Assembly: GCA_023389155.1 (NCBI GenBank)
Contig: JAEWEV010000021.1
Span: 1 to 64,000, forward strand
Direction: 5' to 3'
Source: Pseudomonadota bacterium
Lineage (GTDB): Bacteria > Pseudomonadota > Gammaproteobacteria > Burkholderiales > Burkholderiaceae_B
DNA: 64,000 bases
The notes under the pieces are model-generated. The model was given only the letters and a program-made list of their open reading frames with translations. It had not been told where the DNA came from and did not search any database. Shown here piece by piece: positions 1-8,253 of the stretch. How positions within the stretch are numbered: the first letter of the stretch is position 1; every line of letters starts with the position of its first letter. The translations under genes were made by a program, and so were the position numbers.

Positions 1-95
1 GACACTTTACCGGCGGCCGGCAGGTGGTATTTTGTAATCTGGGCAACATCGATATTACGATATTGCGGGCGCTGTTTTGACGGGGTGTCTGACAT
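1..95 (-). CDS. sdhC: Succinate dehydrogenase cytochrome b556 subunit, N-terminus (partial)
   Basis: Reading leftward from the ATG at 95, the first 31 codons give a protein beginning MSDTPSKQRPQYRNIDV and continuing TKYHLPAGKVS before running off the window. The RPQYRNI and YxLPA pattern is typical of the cytoplasmic start of SdhC, the membrane haem-binding anchor of complex II, in Bordetella-like bacteria. The rest, including the three membrane helices, lies outside. The gene points away from the neighbouring GntR gene in the same direction, 105 bp downstream of that gene's stop, so it may be read with it or from its own promoter in 96-200. Family assignment rests on the N-terminus and on the usual gntR-sdhCDAB neighbourhood. 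Confidence 0.8.
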   Translation of the reverse strand, partial: MSDTPSKQRPQYRNIDVAQITKYHLPAAGKV

Positions 96-200
96 AACGG
101 CCTCTAGGAAACAAATTACAACAACAGTGATAAAAAAATAATGAAAACGCGCGTGAAAACGCGACGAACCATAAATGGCGCCTCGCATCTCCTGATCGAA

Positions 201-956
201 TTAGTTTAAACCATTTCGATAATGATAATGTTCTGTCACATATAAACCGCGGCGAATCTCCATGGGTCTGTCCCCGTAGGTATAAGATACACGGTTGACC
301 TGCAGCAGCGGAGTGGACACTTCCACCCTGAGCAGGGCGGCGGTTTCCTCATCACAGGATACGGCCTTGATCGCTTCATCGGCGCGAACCATGTTCACTC
401 CGAACTCGGTTTCGAAAAAACCGTAGAGCGGACCATTCATGGACTGCAGCTTCTCGATGCTCAGGCCCTTGAACGTATCTGCGGGGAGCCAGATTTCATC
501 CAGCACCGTGGGAACGTCACCAAATGACATGACCCGGCGGATATAAATAACCGAATCGCTGCCACGCAGCATAAGCACCTTTGCCACATCAGGTGTTGCG
601 CGTTGCCGGGAGCATTGCAAATAGACACTTTGCGCCCGGGCGGCGGTTTCTTCGCTGTCCGATTTTAACCTTAAAAACCGGTAACGAACCTGAGCTTCAT
701 GATGCGTAGCAACAAATGTTCCCTTGCCCTGGCGACGAATCAGCAGATTGTCGGCAGCAAGTTCGTCGATGGCCTTACGTACCGTTCCCTGGCTGACCTG
801 GAAACGCGATGCCAGCTCAAGCTCGCTGGGGATACTCTCCCCGGGCTTCCATTCGCCTTCGTGCAGACTGCGAACCAGCAGGTCCTTTATCTGTTTGTAC
901 AAAGGGCTGAATGCAGCGGCGGCTGATTTCAACGAGGGGGTGGGAATTTCAGACAT
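201..956 (-). CDS. GntR/HutC-family transcriptional regulator with UTRA domain
   Basis: A 251-residue regulator. Residues about 15-85 are a GntR winged helix (PLYKQIKDLLV, then the recognition part ELELASRFQVSQGTVRKAIDEL and the wing RRQGKGTFV). Residues about 95-245 are a UTRA effector domain, which binds small metabolites in this family. It sits between sdhC and mdh, a position that suggests control of TCA-cycle genes. The 177-bp gap to mdh holds a cluster of inverted repeats (1005-1045) whose core is repeated exactly in front of acnB, so autoregulation together with control of mdh and acnB is a reasonable inference. The effector is unknown; a TCA or methylcitrate intermediate would fit. 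Confidence 0.9.
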   Translation of the reverse strand: MSEIPTPSLKSAAAAFSPLYKQIKDLLVRSLHEGEWKPGESIPSELELASRFQVSQGTVRKAIDELAADNLLIRRQGKGTFVATHHEAQVRYRFLRLKSDSEETAARAQSVYLQCSRQRATPDVAKVLMLRGSDSVIYIRRVMSFGDVPTVLDEIWLPADTFKGLSIEKLQSMNGPLYGFFETEFGVNMVRADEAIKAVSCDEETAALLRVEVSTPLLQVNRVSYTYGDRPMEIRRGLYVTEHYHYRNGLN

Positions 957-1004
957 GTTCGGGGAACAAATTAAAACCTGTTCATTATCTCATATTGCAA
1001 GCAG

Positions 1005-1045
1005 AATTGTCTATTCTTATATAAGATATAAGTTATAAGACAATT
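1005..1045. promoter_or_regulatory. Putative GntR operator cluster between gntR and mdh
   Basis: The divergent gap contains the 12-bp perfect palindrome TCTTATATAAGA (1015-1026), flanked by the arms AATTGTCT (1005-1012) and AGACAATT (1038-1045), which are themselves perfect inverted repeats. ATAAGACA at 1035-1042 repeats the half-site seen in the acnB operator. That the adjacent GntR protein binds here is inference. Confidence 0.65.
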
Positions 1046-1133
1046 TGACGATGCAGAAGATTTCTACTAAGCTTTAGCATTAAAATCAACTCAATCGCAT
1101 TCGTTTTTCCCCTTATCTACATTGGAGATCCCT

Positions 1134-2123
1134 ATGTCCAAACCCGCCGTACGCGTCGCCGTCACAGGCGCCGCCGGTCAGATCGGCTATGCCCTGCTTT
1201 TCCGCATTGCATCAGGCGAAATGCTTGGTAAAGACCAGCCTGTTATCCTGCAATTGCTGGAAATCCCGGACGAAAAAGCGCAAAAGGCCCTCAAGGGCGT
1301 CATCATGGAACTGGATGATTGTGCATTCCCGCTGCTTCAGGAAATCACGGCTCACAGCGATCCGAAAACCGCATTCAAAGACGCCGATATCGCTTTGCTG
1401 GTCGGTGCCCGCCCACGCGGACCCGGTATGGAACGCAAGGATCTGCTCAAAGTCAATGCACAGATCTTCACAGCCCAGGGCAAGGCACTGAATGAAGTAG
1501 CAAGCCGTGATGTCAAAGTGCTGGTTGTCGGCAACCCTGCCAACACGAATGCCTACATCGCCATGAAATCCGCACCCGACCTGCCTGCGAAAAATTTCAC
1601 CGCCATGCTGCGCCTGGATCATAACCGCGCCCTTACCCAGCTGGCCCAGAAATCCGGCAAGGCCGTCAAGGACATTGAAAAACTTGTTGTTTGGGGTAAT
1701 CACTCTCCCACCATGTATCCCGACATCCGCTTTGCAACAGTGGCTGGCGAAAGCCTGGAAAAACTCATCAACGACGATGCATGGAACAAAGACACGTTCA
1801 TTCCTACTGTCGGCAAGCGTGGCGCCGCCATTATTGACGCCCGCGGCCTGTCGTCCGCCGCTTCTGCTGCGAACGCCGCAATCGATCACGTACGAGACTG
1901 GGTCCTGGGCAGCAGCGGCAAATGGGTCACCATGGGCGTGCCTTCTGACGGCTCCTATGGCATCCCCGAGGGCATCATTTATGGCGTGCCTGTCATTACC
2001 GAAAACGGTGAGTACAAGCTTGTCAAAGACCTTGAAATCAACGAGTTCTCTCGCGAGCGCATGGATTTCACCCTGAAAGAACTGCTCGAAGAGCGGGACG
2101 GCGTAGCCGACCTGCTGGGCTGA
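1134..2123 (+). CDS. mdh: Malate dehydrogenase
   Basis: NAD-dependent malate dehydrogenase of 329 residues, catalysing malate to oxaloacetate in the TCA cycle. Visible signatures are the Rossmann start VRVAVTGAAGQIGYALLFRI, the substrate-loop arginines in ARPRGPGMERKDLL, VVGNPANTNAYIA, the Asp of RLDHNRA and the catalytic His in VVWGNHSPTMYPD. This is the longer, LDH-unlike group 2 MDH usual in betaproteobacteria. An upstream in-frame TTG exists, but the ATG at 1134 has GGAG 6 bp in front and matches the family start. The gene ends in a strong terminator and is divergent from the GntR gene, sharing its operator-rich promoter region. Confidence 0.97.
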   Translation: MSKPAVRVAVTGAAGQIGYALLFRIASGEMLGKDQPVILQLLEIPDEKAQKALKGVIMELDDCAFPLLQEITAHSDPKTAFKDADIALLVGARPRGPGMERKDLLKVNAQIFTAQGKALNEVASRDVKVLVVGNPANTNAYIAMKSAPDLPAKNFTAMLRLDHNRALTQLAQKSGKAVKDIEKLVVWGNHSPTMYPDIRFATVAGESLEKLINDDAWNKDTFIPTVGKRGAAIIDARGLSSAASAANAAIDHVRDWVLGSSGKWVTMGVPSDGSYGIPEGIIYGVPVITENGEYKLVKDLEINEFSRERMDFTLKELLEERDGVADLLG

Positions 2124-2138
2124 TAGTCAAATCTGAAA

Positions 2139-2167
2139 ATAGCCACGGTGCCGTGGCTATTTTTTTA
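2139..2167 (+). terminator. Rho-independent terminator after mdh
   Basis: A perfect 10-bp stem (ATAGCCACGG / CCGTGGCTAT, 2-nt loop) is followed by a run of seven T. It separates mdh from the prp operon. Confidence 0.9.
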
Positions 2168-2292
2168 CTTCACAGCGACCAAGCACAAAAAAAAGCGTTC
2201 CAAAACAGCTGACAATTATCTTCTGAAGGACAGTGTTCGGTCGCCATAGCGCGGATAATTATCTGCACAACACTTTTATCCGGAGATACTCC

Positions 2293-3180
2293 ATGTCAAC
2301 TGTTTCCTCTGCAGGCGCCCGCTTCCGCCAGGCCCTCTCCGAAGAAAAACCGCTGCAGGTCATCGGCGCCATCAACGCCAATCATGCCTTGCTCGCCAAA
2401 CGCGCCGGATTCAAGGCCATCTATCTTTCCGGAGGCGGTGTCGCTGCGGGCTCGCTGGGTTTACCAGACCTTGGCATTAACACACTGGACGACGTCCTGA
2501 CTGATGTGCGTCGCATCACCGATGTCTGCGATACGCCCCTGATGGTCGATATCGATACGGGCTTTGGCCCCTCTGCGTTCAATATTGCCCGCACAGTCAA
2601 AAGCCTGATCAAATTCGGCGCCGGTGCCTGCCATATTGAAGATCAGGTGGGCGCCAAGCGCTGCGGCCACCGACCAGGAAAGGAAATCGTCACCACGGGT
2701 GAAATGGTAGATCGCGTAAAGGCAGCCGCGGACGCGAAGACCGACAGTGATTTTTTCCTCATTGCCAGGACCGACGCGATTGCCGTTGACGGCGTTGACG
2801 CGGCGATTGAACGCGCCATCAAATGTGTCGAAGCCGGCGCGGATGGCATCTTTGCCGAAGCCGCCTACGATCTGCCGACCTACGAAAAATTCGCCAGTGC
2901 GATCAGCGTTCCCCTGCTTGCCAATATTACCGAATTCGGCCAGACGCCACTGTTTACCGTAGAAGAGCTCGGTGGTGCAGGCGTGGGTATGGTACTTTAT
3001 CCTCTGTCAGCCTTCCGGGCCATGAACAAGGCCGCAGAGAACGTCTATACCGCCATTCGCCGCGATGGCCATCAGAAAAACGTGATCGAACAGATGCAGA
3101 CTCGCGATGAACTCTACGACCGCATCGGCTATCACGATTTTGAACAGAAGCTTGATGCCCTGTTTGCCAGCAAAAAATAA
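2293..3180 (+). CDS. prpB: 2-Methylisocitrate lyase
   Basis: A 295-residue member of the isocitrate lyase/PEP mutase superfamily that splits 2-methylisocitrate into pyruvate and succinate, the last step of the methylcitrate cycle for propionate. The catalytic-loop signature KRCGH (within GAKRCGHRPGKE), the Mg-binding MVDIDTGFG and the early YLSGGGVAAGSLG motif are all present. The ATG at 2293 has GGAG 7 bp upstream and fits the family length; earlier in-frame codons lack a ribosome site. It is first in prpBCD, with prpC 28 bp downstream. No PrpR-type activator gene is visible next to it. Confidence 0.97.
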   Translation: MSTVSSAGARFRQALSEEKPLQVIGAINANHALLAKRAGFKAIYLSGGGVAAGSLGLPDLGINTLDDVLTDVRRITDVCDTPLMVDIDTGFGPSAFNIARTVKSLIKFGAGACHIEDQVGAKRCGHRPGKEIVTTGEMVDRVKAAADAKTDSDFFLIARTDAIAVDGVDAAIERAIKCVEAGADGIFAEAAYDLPTYEKFASAISVPLLANITEFGQTPLFTVEELGGAGVGMVLYPLSAFRAMNKAAENVYTAIRRDGHQKNVIEQMQTRDELYDRIGYHDFEQKLDALFASKK

Positions 3181-3208
3181 TCCCCTCACAAAAGCCAGGA
3201 GATAAACC

Positions 3209-4426
3209 ATGTCAACAAAAGCTACCAAGTCCGCAAAAGCCGCCAAAACCGCGACAACTCCAGCGACACCCACTACCGGAGACAATCCTGCAGGATTCAA
3301 ACCCAAGAAGTCGGTTGCGCTCTCCGGCGTTGTTGCCGGCAATACCGCGATCTGCACGGTCGGACGCAGCGGGAACGATTTGAACTATCGCGGCTACGAC
3401 ATTCTTGACCTTGCCGATTCCAGCGAGTTCGAAGAAGTCGCCCATCTTCTGATACACGGAAAACTGCCCACGCAGGCCGAGCTCGCGGCCTACAAGCAGA
3501 AACTTAAGCGCTATCGCGGCCTTCCTGCCAATCTGCAAACGGTGCTGGAGTCTTTGCCGGCACACAGCCATCCGATGGATGTCATGCGCACGGCCGTGTC
3601 TGTCCTGGGATGCACGCTGCCCGAAAAAGATGATCATAACCTGGCCGATGCACGCGACATCGCTGACCGCCTGATGGCAAGCCTGGGTTCTGCCCTGCTC
3701 TACTGGTATCACTTCAGCCATAACGGTCGGATTATCGATGTACAGACAGACGACGACAGCATTGGCGGACATTTCCTGCACCTGCTGCACGGCGAAACGC
3801 CCTCAAAAGAATGGGTTCGCGCGATGCACACCTCACTGATCCTTTATGCTGAGCATGAATTCAATGCCTCTACCTTCACCGGACGGGTTGTTGCCGGAAC
3901 AGGGTCGGATATGTTCTCTGCCATCACGGGAGCTATCGGCGCACTGCGCGGCCCCAAACATGGCGGCGCCAATGAAGTCGCTTTTGAAGTTCAGAAACGC
4001 TATGACAGTCCTGATGAAGCCGAAGCCGATATTCGCAAGCGCGTGGAAAACAAGGAAGTCATCATCGGATTCGGGCACCCCGTGTATACCATTTCCGATC
4101 CACGTAATGAGGTGATCAAGCGCGTCGCGAAAAAACTGTCGCAGAGCGCCGGCACCACCAAAATGTTTGACATTGCAGAGCGCCTGGAATCCGTCATGAT
4201 GGACATCAAAAAGATGTTCCCGAACCTGGACTGGTTCTCTGCCGTGTCCTACCACATGATGGGTGTTCCAACATCCATGTTTACACCGCTGTTTGTAATC
4301 GCGCGCACTGCAGGCTGGTCTGCCCATATTATCGAACAGCGTATCGATAACAAGATCATCCGTCCAACGGCAAACTACACAGGCCCGGACGACCAGAAAT
4401 TTGTTCCGTTGTCCAAGCGCAAGTAA
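3209..4426 (+). CDS. prpC: 2-Methylcitrate synthase
   Basis: A 405-residue citrate synthase-family enzyme condensing propionyl-CoA with oxaloacetate to 2-methylcitrate. The family's histidine-bearing segments are seen in GPKHGGANE and GFGHPVYTISDPRN, and the C-terminal SAHIIEQRIDNKIIRP carries the CoA/carboxylate arginine. The first 30 residues or so (STKATKSAKAAKTATTPATP) are a lysine/alanine/threonine-rich extension not found in E. coli PrpC; it is probably disordered. RBS AGGAG sits 8 bp before the ATG. Middle gene of prpBCD; its product is dehydrated by PrpD. Confidence 0.96.
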   Translation: MSTKATKSAKAAKTATTPATPTTGDNPAGFKPKKSVALSGVVAGNTAICTVGRSGNDLNYRGYDILDLADSSEFEEVAHLLIHGKLPTQAELAAYKQKLKRYRGLPANLQTVLESLPAHSHPMDVMRTAVSVLGCTLPEKDDHNLADARDIADRLMASLGSALLYWYHFSHNGRIIDVQTDDDSIGGHFLHLLHGETPSKEWVRAMHTSLILYAEHEFNASTFTGRVVAGTGSDMFSAITGAIGALRGPKHGGANEVAFEVQKRYDSPDEAEADIRKRVENKEVIIGFGHPVYTISDPRNEVIKRVAKKLSQSAGTTKMFDIAERLESVMMDIKKMFPNLDWFSAVSYHMMGVPTSMFTPLFVIARTAGWSAHIIEQRIDNKIIRPTANYTGPDDQKFVPLSKRK

Positions 4427-4463
4427 TTGCATTTGTCATCAAAATTGTTATACAGGTAACTTC

Positions 4464-5915
4464 ATGTCCAGCCATATTTCAAATGTCCGTCCTGAGCCAG
4501 ATCAGGTACTTGTCGATATTGTCGACTATGTCCTCAACTACGAAATCGATAGCGATGTCGCGTATGAAACCGCACGCAACTGCCTGATCGACACCCTGGG
4601 TTGCGGCCTGGAAGCGCTCGAATATCCCGCCTGCCGCAAGCTGATGGGACCGATTGTGCCAGGTACGGTTGTGCCCAATGGTGCCAAAGTGCCAGGCACG
4701 CAGTTTCAGCTTGACCCCGTGCAGGCTGCGTTCAATATCGGCGCCATGATCCGCTGGCTCGATTTCAATGACACATGGCTCGCTGCAGAATGGGGCCATC
4801 CTTCAGATAATCTGGGTGGCATTCTGGCGACGGCCGACTGGCTATCACGCAATGCCGTGGCCGCCGGCAAGGCACCCCTGACCATGCGCGACGTGCTGAC
4901 CGGCATGATCAAGGCGCACGAAATCCAGGGTTGTATTGCACTTGAAAATTCGTTCAACAAGGTCGGTCTGGATCACGTGGTATTGGTCAAGGTGGCCTCT
5001 ACTGCCGTGGTCGCTCAGATGCTGGGCCTGACCCGCGACGAGATCATCAATGCCGTATCACTGGCGTGGGTAGACGGGCAAAGCCTTCGCACCTATCGTC
5101 ACGCCCCCAATGCCGGCAGCCGCAAGTCATGGGCCGCTGGTGACGCCACCAGCCGCGCAGTGCGGCTGGCATTAATTGCCAAAACGGGTGAAATGGGCTA
5201 CCCCTCTGTATTGACAGCCAAGACCTGGGGGTTTTATGACGTGCTGTTCAAAGGCCAGCCATTCAAATTCCAGCGTCCGTACGGCAGCTATGTCATGGAA
5301 AACGTGCTGTTCAAAATTTCCTTCCCGGCAGAATTTCACTCCCAGACTGCCGTGGAATGTGCAATGCAGATTCATGATCAGCTGAAGGCGGCAGGAAAAA
5401 CCGCAGATGACATCAAGAAAATCACCATTCGCACCCATGAAGCGTGCATCCGTATCATCGACAAGAAAGGTCCGCTCAATAACCCTGCCGATCGCGACCA
5501 CTGCATTCAGTACATGGTTGCCGTACCGGTGCTGTTTGGCCGCCTGACTGCCGGTGATTACGAAGACGGCATCGCTGCGGATCCACGCATTGACGCCCTG
5601 CGCGACAAGATTGAATGCGTTGAGGATCCTGCCTTCACTACCGACTACCACGATCCTGAAAAACGCTCGATCGCCAACGCCCTGACCGTCGAATTCAACG
5701 ACGGCAGCAAGCTGGATGAGGTGGTTTGCGAGTATCCGATTGGTCATAAACGTCGTCGTAAAGATGGCATCCCGCTGCTGGAAGCCAAGTTCCGTACGAA
5801 CCTGGCACGCATTTTCCCTGGCAAACAGCAGGAACGCATTTTGGCAGCCTCGCTTGACCAGAAAACGCTGGAGTCTATCCCGGTACACGAATATGTAGAC
5901 ATGTATGTCATTTAG
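4464..5915 (+). CDS. prpD: 2-Methylcitrate dehydratase
   Basis: A 483-residue MmgE/PrpD-family protein, the same length as enteric PrpD, which dehydrates 2-methylcitrate to 2-methylaconitate without an iron-sulfur cluster. The conserved block WLDFNDTWLAAEWGHPSDNLG (split over about residues 93-113) and the NAGSRKSWAAGDATSRAVRL region identify the family. The ATG at 4464 was chosen by family length; the 63-bp longer in-frame version would overlap prpC. Rehydration to 2-methylisocitrate would be done by AcnB, encoded 2.3 kb downstream, so the AcnD/PrpF variant is not needed here. Confidence 0.96.
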   Translation: MSSHISNVRPEPDQVLVDIVDYVLNYEIDSDVAYETARNCLIDTLGCGLEALEYPACRKLMGPIVPGTVVPNGAKVPGTQFQLDPVQAAFNIGAMIRWLDFNDTWLAAEWGHPSDNLGGILATADWLSRNAVAAGKAPLTMRDVLTGMIKAHEIQGCIALENSFNKVGLDHVVLVKVASTAVVAQMLGLTRDEIINAVSLAWVDGQSLRTYRHAPNAGSRKSWAAGDATSRAVRLALIAKTGEMGYPSVLTAKTWGFYDVLFKGQPFKFQRPYGSYVMENVLFKISFPAEFHSQTAVECAMQIHDQLKAAGKTADDIKKITIRTHEACIRIIDKKGPLNNPADRDHCIQYMVAVPVLFGRLTAGDYEDGIAADPRIDALRDKIECVEDPAFTTDYHDPEKRSIANALTVEFNDGSKLDEVVCEYPIGHKRRRKDGIPLLEAKFRTNLARIFPGKQQERILAASLDQKTLESIPVHEYVDMYVI

Positions 5916-6003
5916 GAAAGTCTGCATCTGACAATCACGATCAGTGCACCACAGCCGCTGAAAAAAATCGGCCCCATTGCCTTGCGGTAAGCAGGCAATA
6001 CAG

Positions 6004-6036
6004 CAACGGCATCCCTGTGATGCCGTTGTTCTTTTG
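6004..6036 (+). terminator. Terminator of the prp operon
   Basis: Perfect 10-bp stem CAACGGCATC / GATGCCGTTG with a 5-nt loop, followed by TTCTTTTG. It lies 88 bp after prpD. Confidence 0.8.
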
Positions 6037-6204
6037 GATTGCTCAGACTGCACTCATCCGGCAAGATACAGGGTAAGGAAGGCTATCAATTTAGACGCTC
6101 ACCGACGCAAATATCATCAGTACGCGTCCTGCGCGCCCTGCATATCGGCGATTTGGCTTACTATAACAACATCTGTCAATTATTCTGTTTTTCCATTCGC
6201 TACC

Positions 6205-6603
6205 ATGTTTCATCCCTATATTGCGACCGCGCTGCCGTTTATTCTCAGCCTGCTGGTCGCCTGTTTTGTTATCGCAACCGTTTCTCTTCTATATCTGGCT
6301 TTTGGCTCGCTCAGGGAAACCAATGCACTGCTCAAACATCCCTATCTGACGCAGCAACCCTTCAATCGCTATCCTCTGGGTATCCGGGGCGCGATTCTGC
6401 TGGACTATTTTCTGCGCCTGTTCTTTCCCAACTCTACCTTCTGGCTTGCCGGACATGCCAACATTCTGCTGGCACACGTGAATCCAAAAACCGTGCCGCT
6501 GCGCATACGCTGGCCATTGCTTGGTCTGTGGGGTTCTTGCGTGCTGGGCATTGTACTGATGATTATTTTCTGGGCGATGATGGCCACCGCACACCGCCAA
6601 TAG
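6205..6603 (+). CDS. Small membrane protein of unknown function
   Basis: A 132-residue protein with a hydrophobic helix at about residues 7-33, a polar central stretch (LRETNALLKHPYLTQQPFNRYPLG) with an amphipathic aromatic segment (AILLDYFLRLFFPNSTFWLAG), and a second membrane helix at about 104-127. No catalytic motif is recognisable. The ATG at 6205 precedes the hydrophobic start; the open frame extends further upstream into non-coding-looking sequence. It lies alone between the prp operon and a small GNAT gene, separated from the latter by 84 bp. Conserved hypothetical at best. Confidence 0.7.
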   Translation: MFHPYIATALPFILSLLVACFVIATVSLLYLAFGSLRETNALLKHPYLTQQPFNRYPLGIRGAILLDYFLRLFFPNSTFWLAGHANILLAHVNPKTVPLRIRWPLLGLWGSCVLGIVLMIIFWAMMATAHRQ

Positions 6604-6687
6604 AAAATGGGAATCTGGCAGACGGGCAGCCAACGCCTGTTATTTACGCCGGTTATTGATACGTATTATTTACCAAAGGATTCATCG

Positions 6688-6963
6688 ATGACTCTGCAGA
6701 TTACTCACCGCCCCGACACCGGACGCATTGAAGCATCCGTAGAAAATCACCTTTGCTATATCGACTACCGGCAGGACGGTAACGTCATGCATGTGTTGCA
6801 TACAATTGTGCCCGACGCCGTCGGAGGGCGTGGCATTGCCGGACAGCTTACTGAGTATGCCATTAATCTGGCCCGCAAGAACGACTGGAAGATCAACCCC
6901 GTCTGCACCTATACGGTCGCCTACTTTAAGCGTCATCCGGAAATCAACGACATCCGGGCATAA
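6688..6963 (+). CDS. Minimal GNAT-like N-acetyltransferase (YjdJ type)
   Basis: A 91-residue protein of the short GCN5-related acetyltransferase group (YjdJ-like). It keeps the beta-sheet core and the acetyl-CoA pyrophosphate loop VGGRGIAGQL (about residues 48-57), followed by a helix TEYAINLARKN and the terminal PVCTYTVAYFKRHPE typical of the family. RBS-like AAGGA precedes the ATG at 6688. Substrate unknown. It converges with the next gene across a strong hairpin. Confidence 0.85.
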   Translation: MTLQITHRPDTGRIEASVENHLCYIDYRQDGNVMHVLHTIVPDAVGGRGIAGQLTEYAINLARKNDWKINPVCTYTVAYFKRHPEINDIRA

Positions 6964-7007
6964 TTACCTGCCTTGATTAATCCTGCGAGATTGCCTGGCT
7001 TTATGTG

Positions 7008-7046
7008 GCAACGGGCGCTGAAACTGATGGTCTCAGCGCCTGTTGC
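7008..7046. terminator. Hairpin between convergent genes
   Basis: GCAACGGGCGCTGA (7008-7021) pairs with TCAGCGCCTGTTGC (7033-7046), 14 bp with one G/T-type mismatch, in the gap between two convergent genes. Only short T stretches follow on either strand, so it may act as a weak bidirectional terminator. Confidence 0.6.
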
Positions 7047-7058
7047 ACGACTCGTTTT

Positions 7059-8024
7059 CTAGTTACTGATTTTCAGATTCAACTGCTGTACTGCCTTGGC
7101 AATTGCCTGCGGATTGCCCATTTGTGTCTGCATGACAAATGACATGAGCTGCAAAGGCGGCGTGGGGCTTGCAGAAATGACCAATGTTTTTGCGTCGTTT
7201 TTCATAAAGCGGCTGATTGCCGTGCAAACGGCTTCTGGCTCGGCCACACCTAGCGCCGGGGCCTGCTGCCGGCAATCAGCTTCGGATTTATCTAGCCGAG
7301 CTTCAAACGCCTGTTTCTGCTCTGGCGTGGGTTTGCCATCAACAGGGGCTACGCCCTGCTGAACATTAACAACGCGAGGCATCAGTCCAGCGTCATCAAA
7401 CTTCACATTCAGTTCCCGCACCGTGACCGGAGACAACTCGCTGATCAGCAATAGCGGATTGGATTTAAGTTCCTCGTCACGCGTACGAATCGTGTTAATG
7501 AGCCGGGCGATTTTGTCAGCTTTCAGAACAAGATTGAAGTTACCTACATCCGGTTGCTGGAGGGTCGCATCGTAATCCAGGGTATCCTGTTTCTCATTGA
7601 GTGAACCCTTGATCCGGCCGTCCATCAGTGGCAAGGTATCATATCCGAGCTGACTGGCCTGTTCCGTCAGGGCCGCACGAAACGGACTGCTTCCTGTCTC
7701 GTCAGCCAGCCCCGAAAATGCAAAATCCACTTTTTTGTCGTCGCCGTCGGTCTGCAGATCGTGGACTGTCACCTCCTTAATGGTAAAGAACTTGGCGGGA
7801 TCATCCTTGCGGACCACTTTTACGTCATGCAAAGAGGCGTTCCCCATTACCGTTGCGTCAAGCGAACCCCAGGTCACGTTATTTTGCATATTATTTTCGA
7901 CCAGATAAGCGTTGAGTTTCTCCTCGATTTGGGTTTTGACATAGTAATTGGCACCAAACCAGGCAGCAGCAGCCACCACAACGAGAGTACCAGCGGTAAG
8001 AACGAACTTGCGGGATCCAGCCAT
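7059..8024 (-). CDS. Membrane-anchored periplasmic protein of unknown function
   Basis: A 321-residue protein with one N-terminal membrane segment (about residues 7-27, VLTAGTLVVVAAAAWFGANYY). The rest is beta-rich and without cysteine pairs of catalytic type: VTWGSLDATVMGNASLHDVKVV and later INTIRTRDEELKSNPLLL resemble the loosely conserved AsmA/DUF945-like periplasmic proteins, which is only a weak similarity by eye. The start at 8024 has AAGGA 9 bp upstream. It is divergent from acnB; the shared 229-bp gap contains the GntR-type palindrome, though that is placed close to the acnB start. No function can be assigned. Confidence 0.75.
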   Translation of the reverse strand: MAGSRKFVLTAGTLVVVAAAAWFGANYYVKTQIEEKLNAYLVENNMQNNVTWGSLDATVMGNASLHDVKVVRKDDPAKFFTIKEVTVHDLQTDGDDKKVDFAFSGLADETGSSPFRAALTEQASQLGYDTLPLMDGRIKGSLNEKQDTLDYDATLQQPDVGNFNLVLKADKIARLINTIRTRDEELKSNPLLLISELSPVTVRELNVKFDDAGLMPRVVNVQQGVAPVDGKPTPEQKQAFEARLDKSEADCRQQAPALGVAEPEAVCTAISRFMKNDAKTLVISASPTPPLQLMSFVMQTQMGNPQAIAKAVQQLNLKISN

Positions 8025-8160
8025 TTTATTTCCTTACGAGAGTAAACGCCCCCAAACGACAGGGAACATCCGCATCCTGACACAAAATTGAAAATTCGTG
8101 CGTGACGCAAGCAGATTGTAACGGGTTTCAATGAATTGTTGCAGTGTGACCTTAAGTCTT

Positions 8161-8178
8161 ATGTCTTATATAAGACAT
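8161..8178. promoter_or_regulatory. Putative GntR operator in front of acnB
   Basis: Perfect 18-bp palindrome ATGTCTTATATAAGACAT, 76 bp before the acnB ATG. Its central 12 bp are identical to the palindrome in the gntR-mdh gap. Position near a -10 region suggests repression; the binding protein is inferred to be the GntR regulator at 201-956. Confidence 0.65.
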
Positions 8179-8253
8179 TTGCTTATATATGGCTAAACCC
8201 TTATAATGATAGGTGAAATTCAATCTTCTCCTCCTCTATTCAAGGGTCTTACC

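Noticed and set aside
2213..2265. Repeated AATTATCT upstream of prpB as a regulator site
   Set aside because: Short AT-rich direct repeat without symmetry and without a local PrpR gene; too weak to call.
5172..6053. 293-codon minus-strand frame opposite prpD
   Set aside because: Antisense to a gene with full family motifs; no motif of its own.
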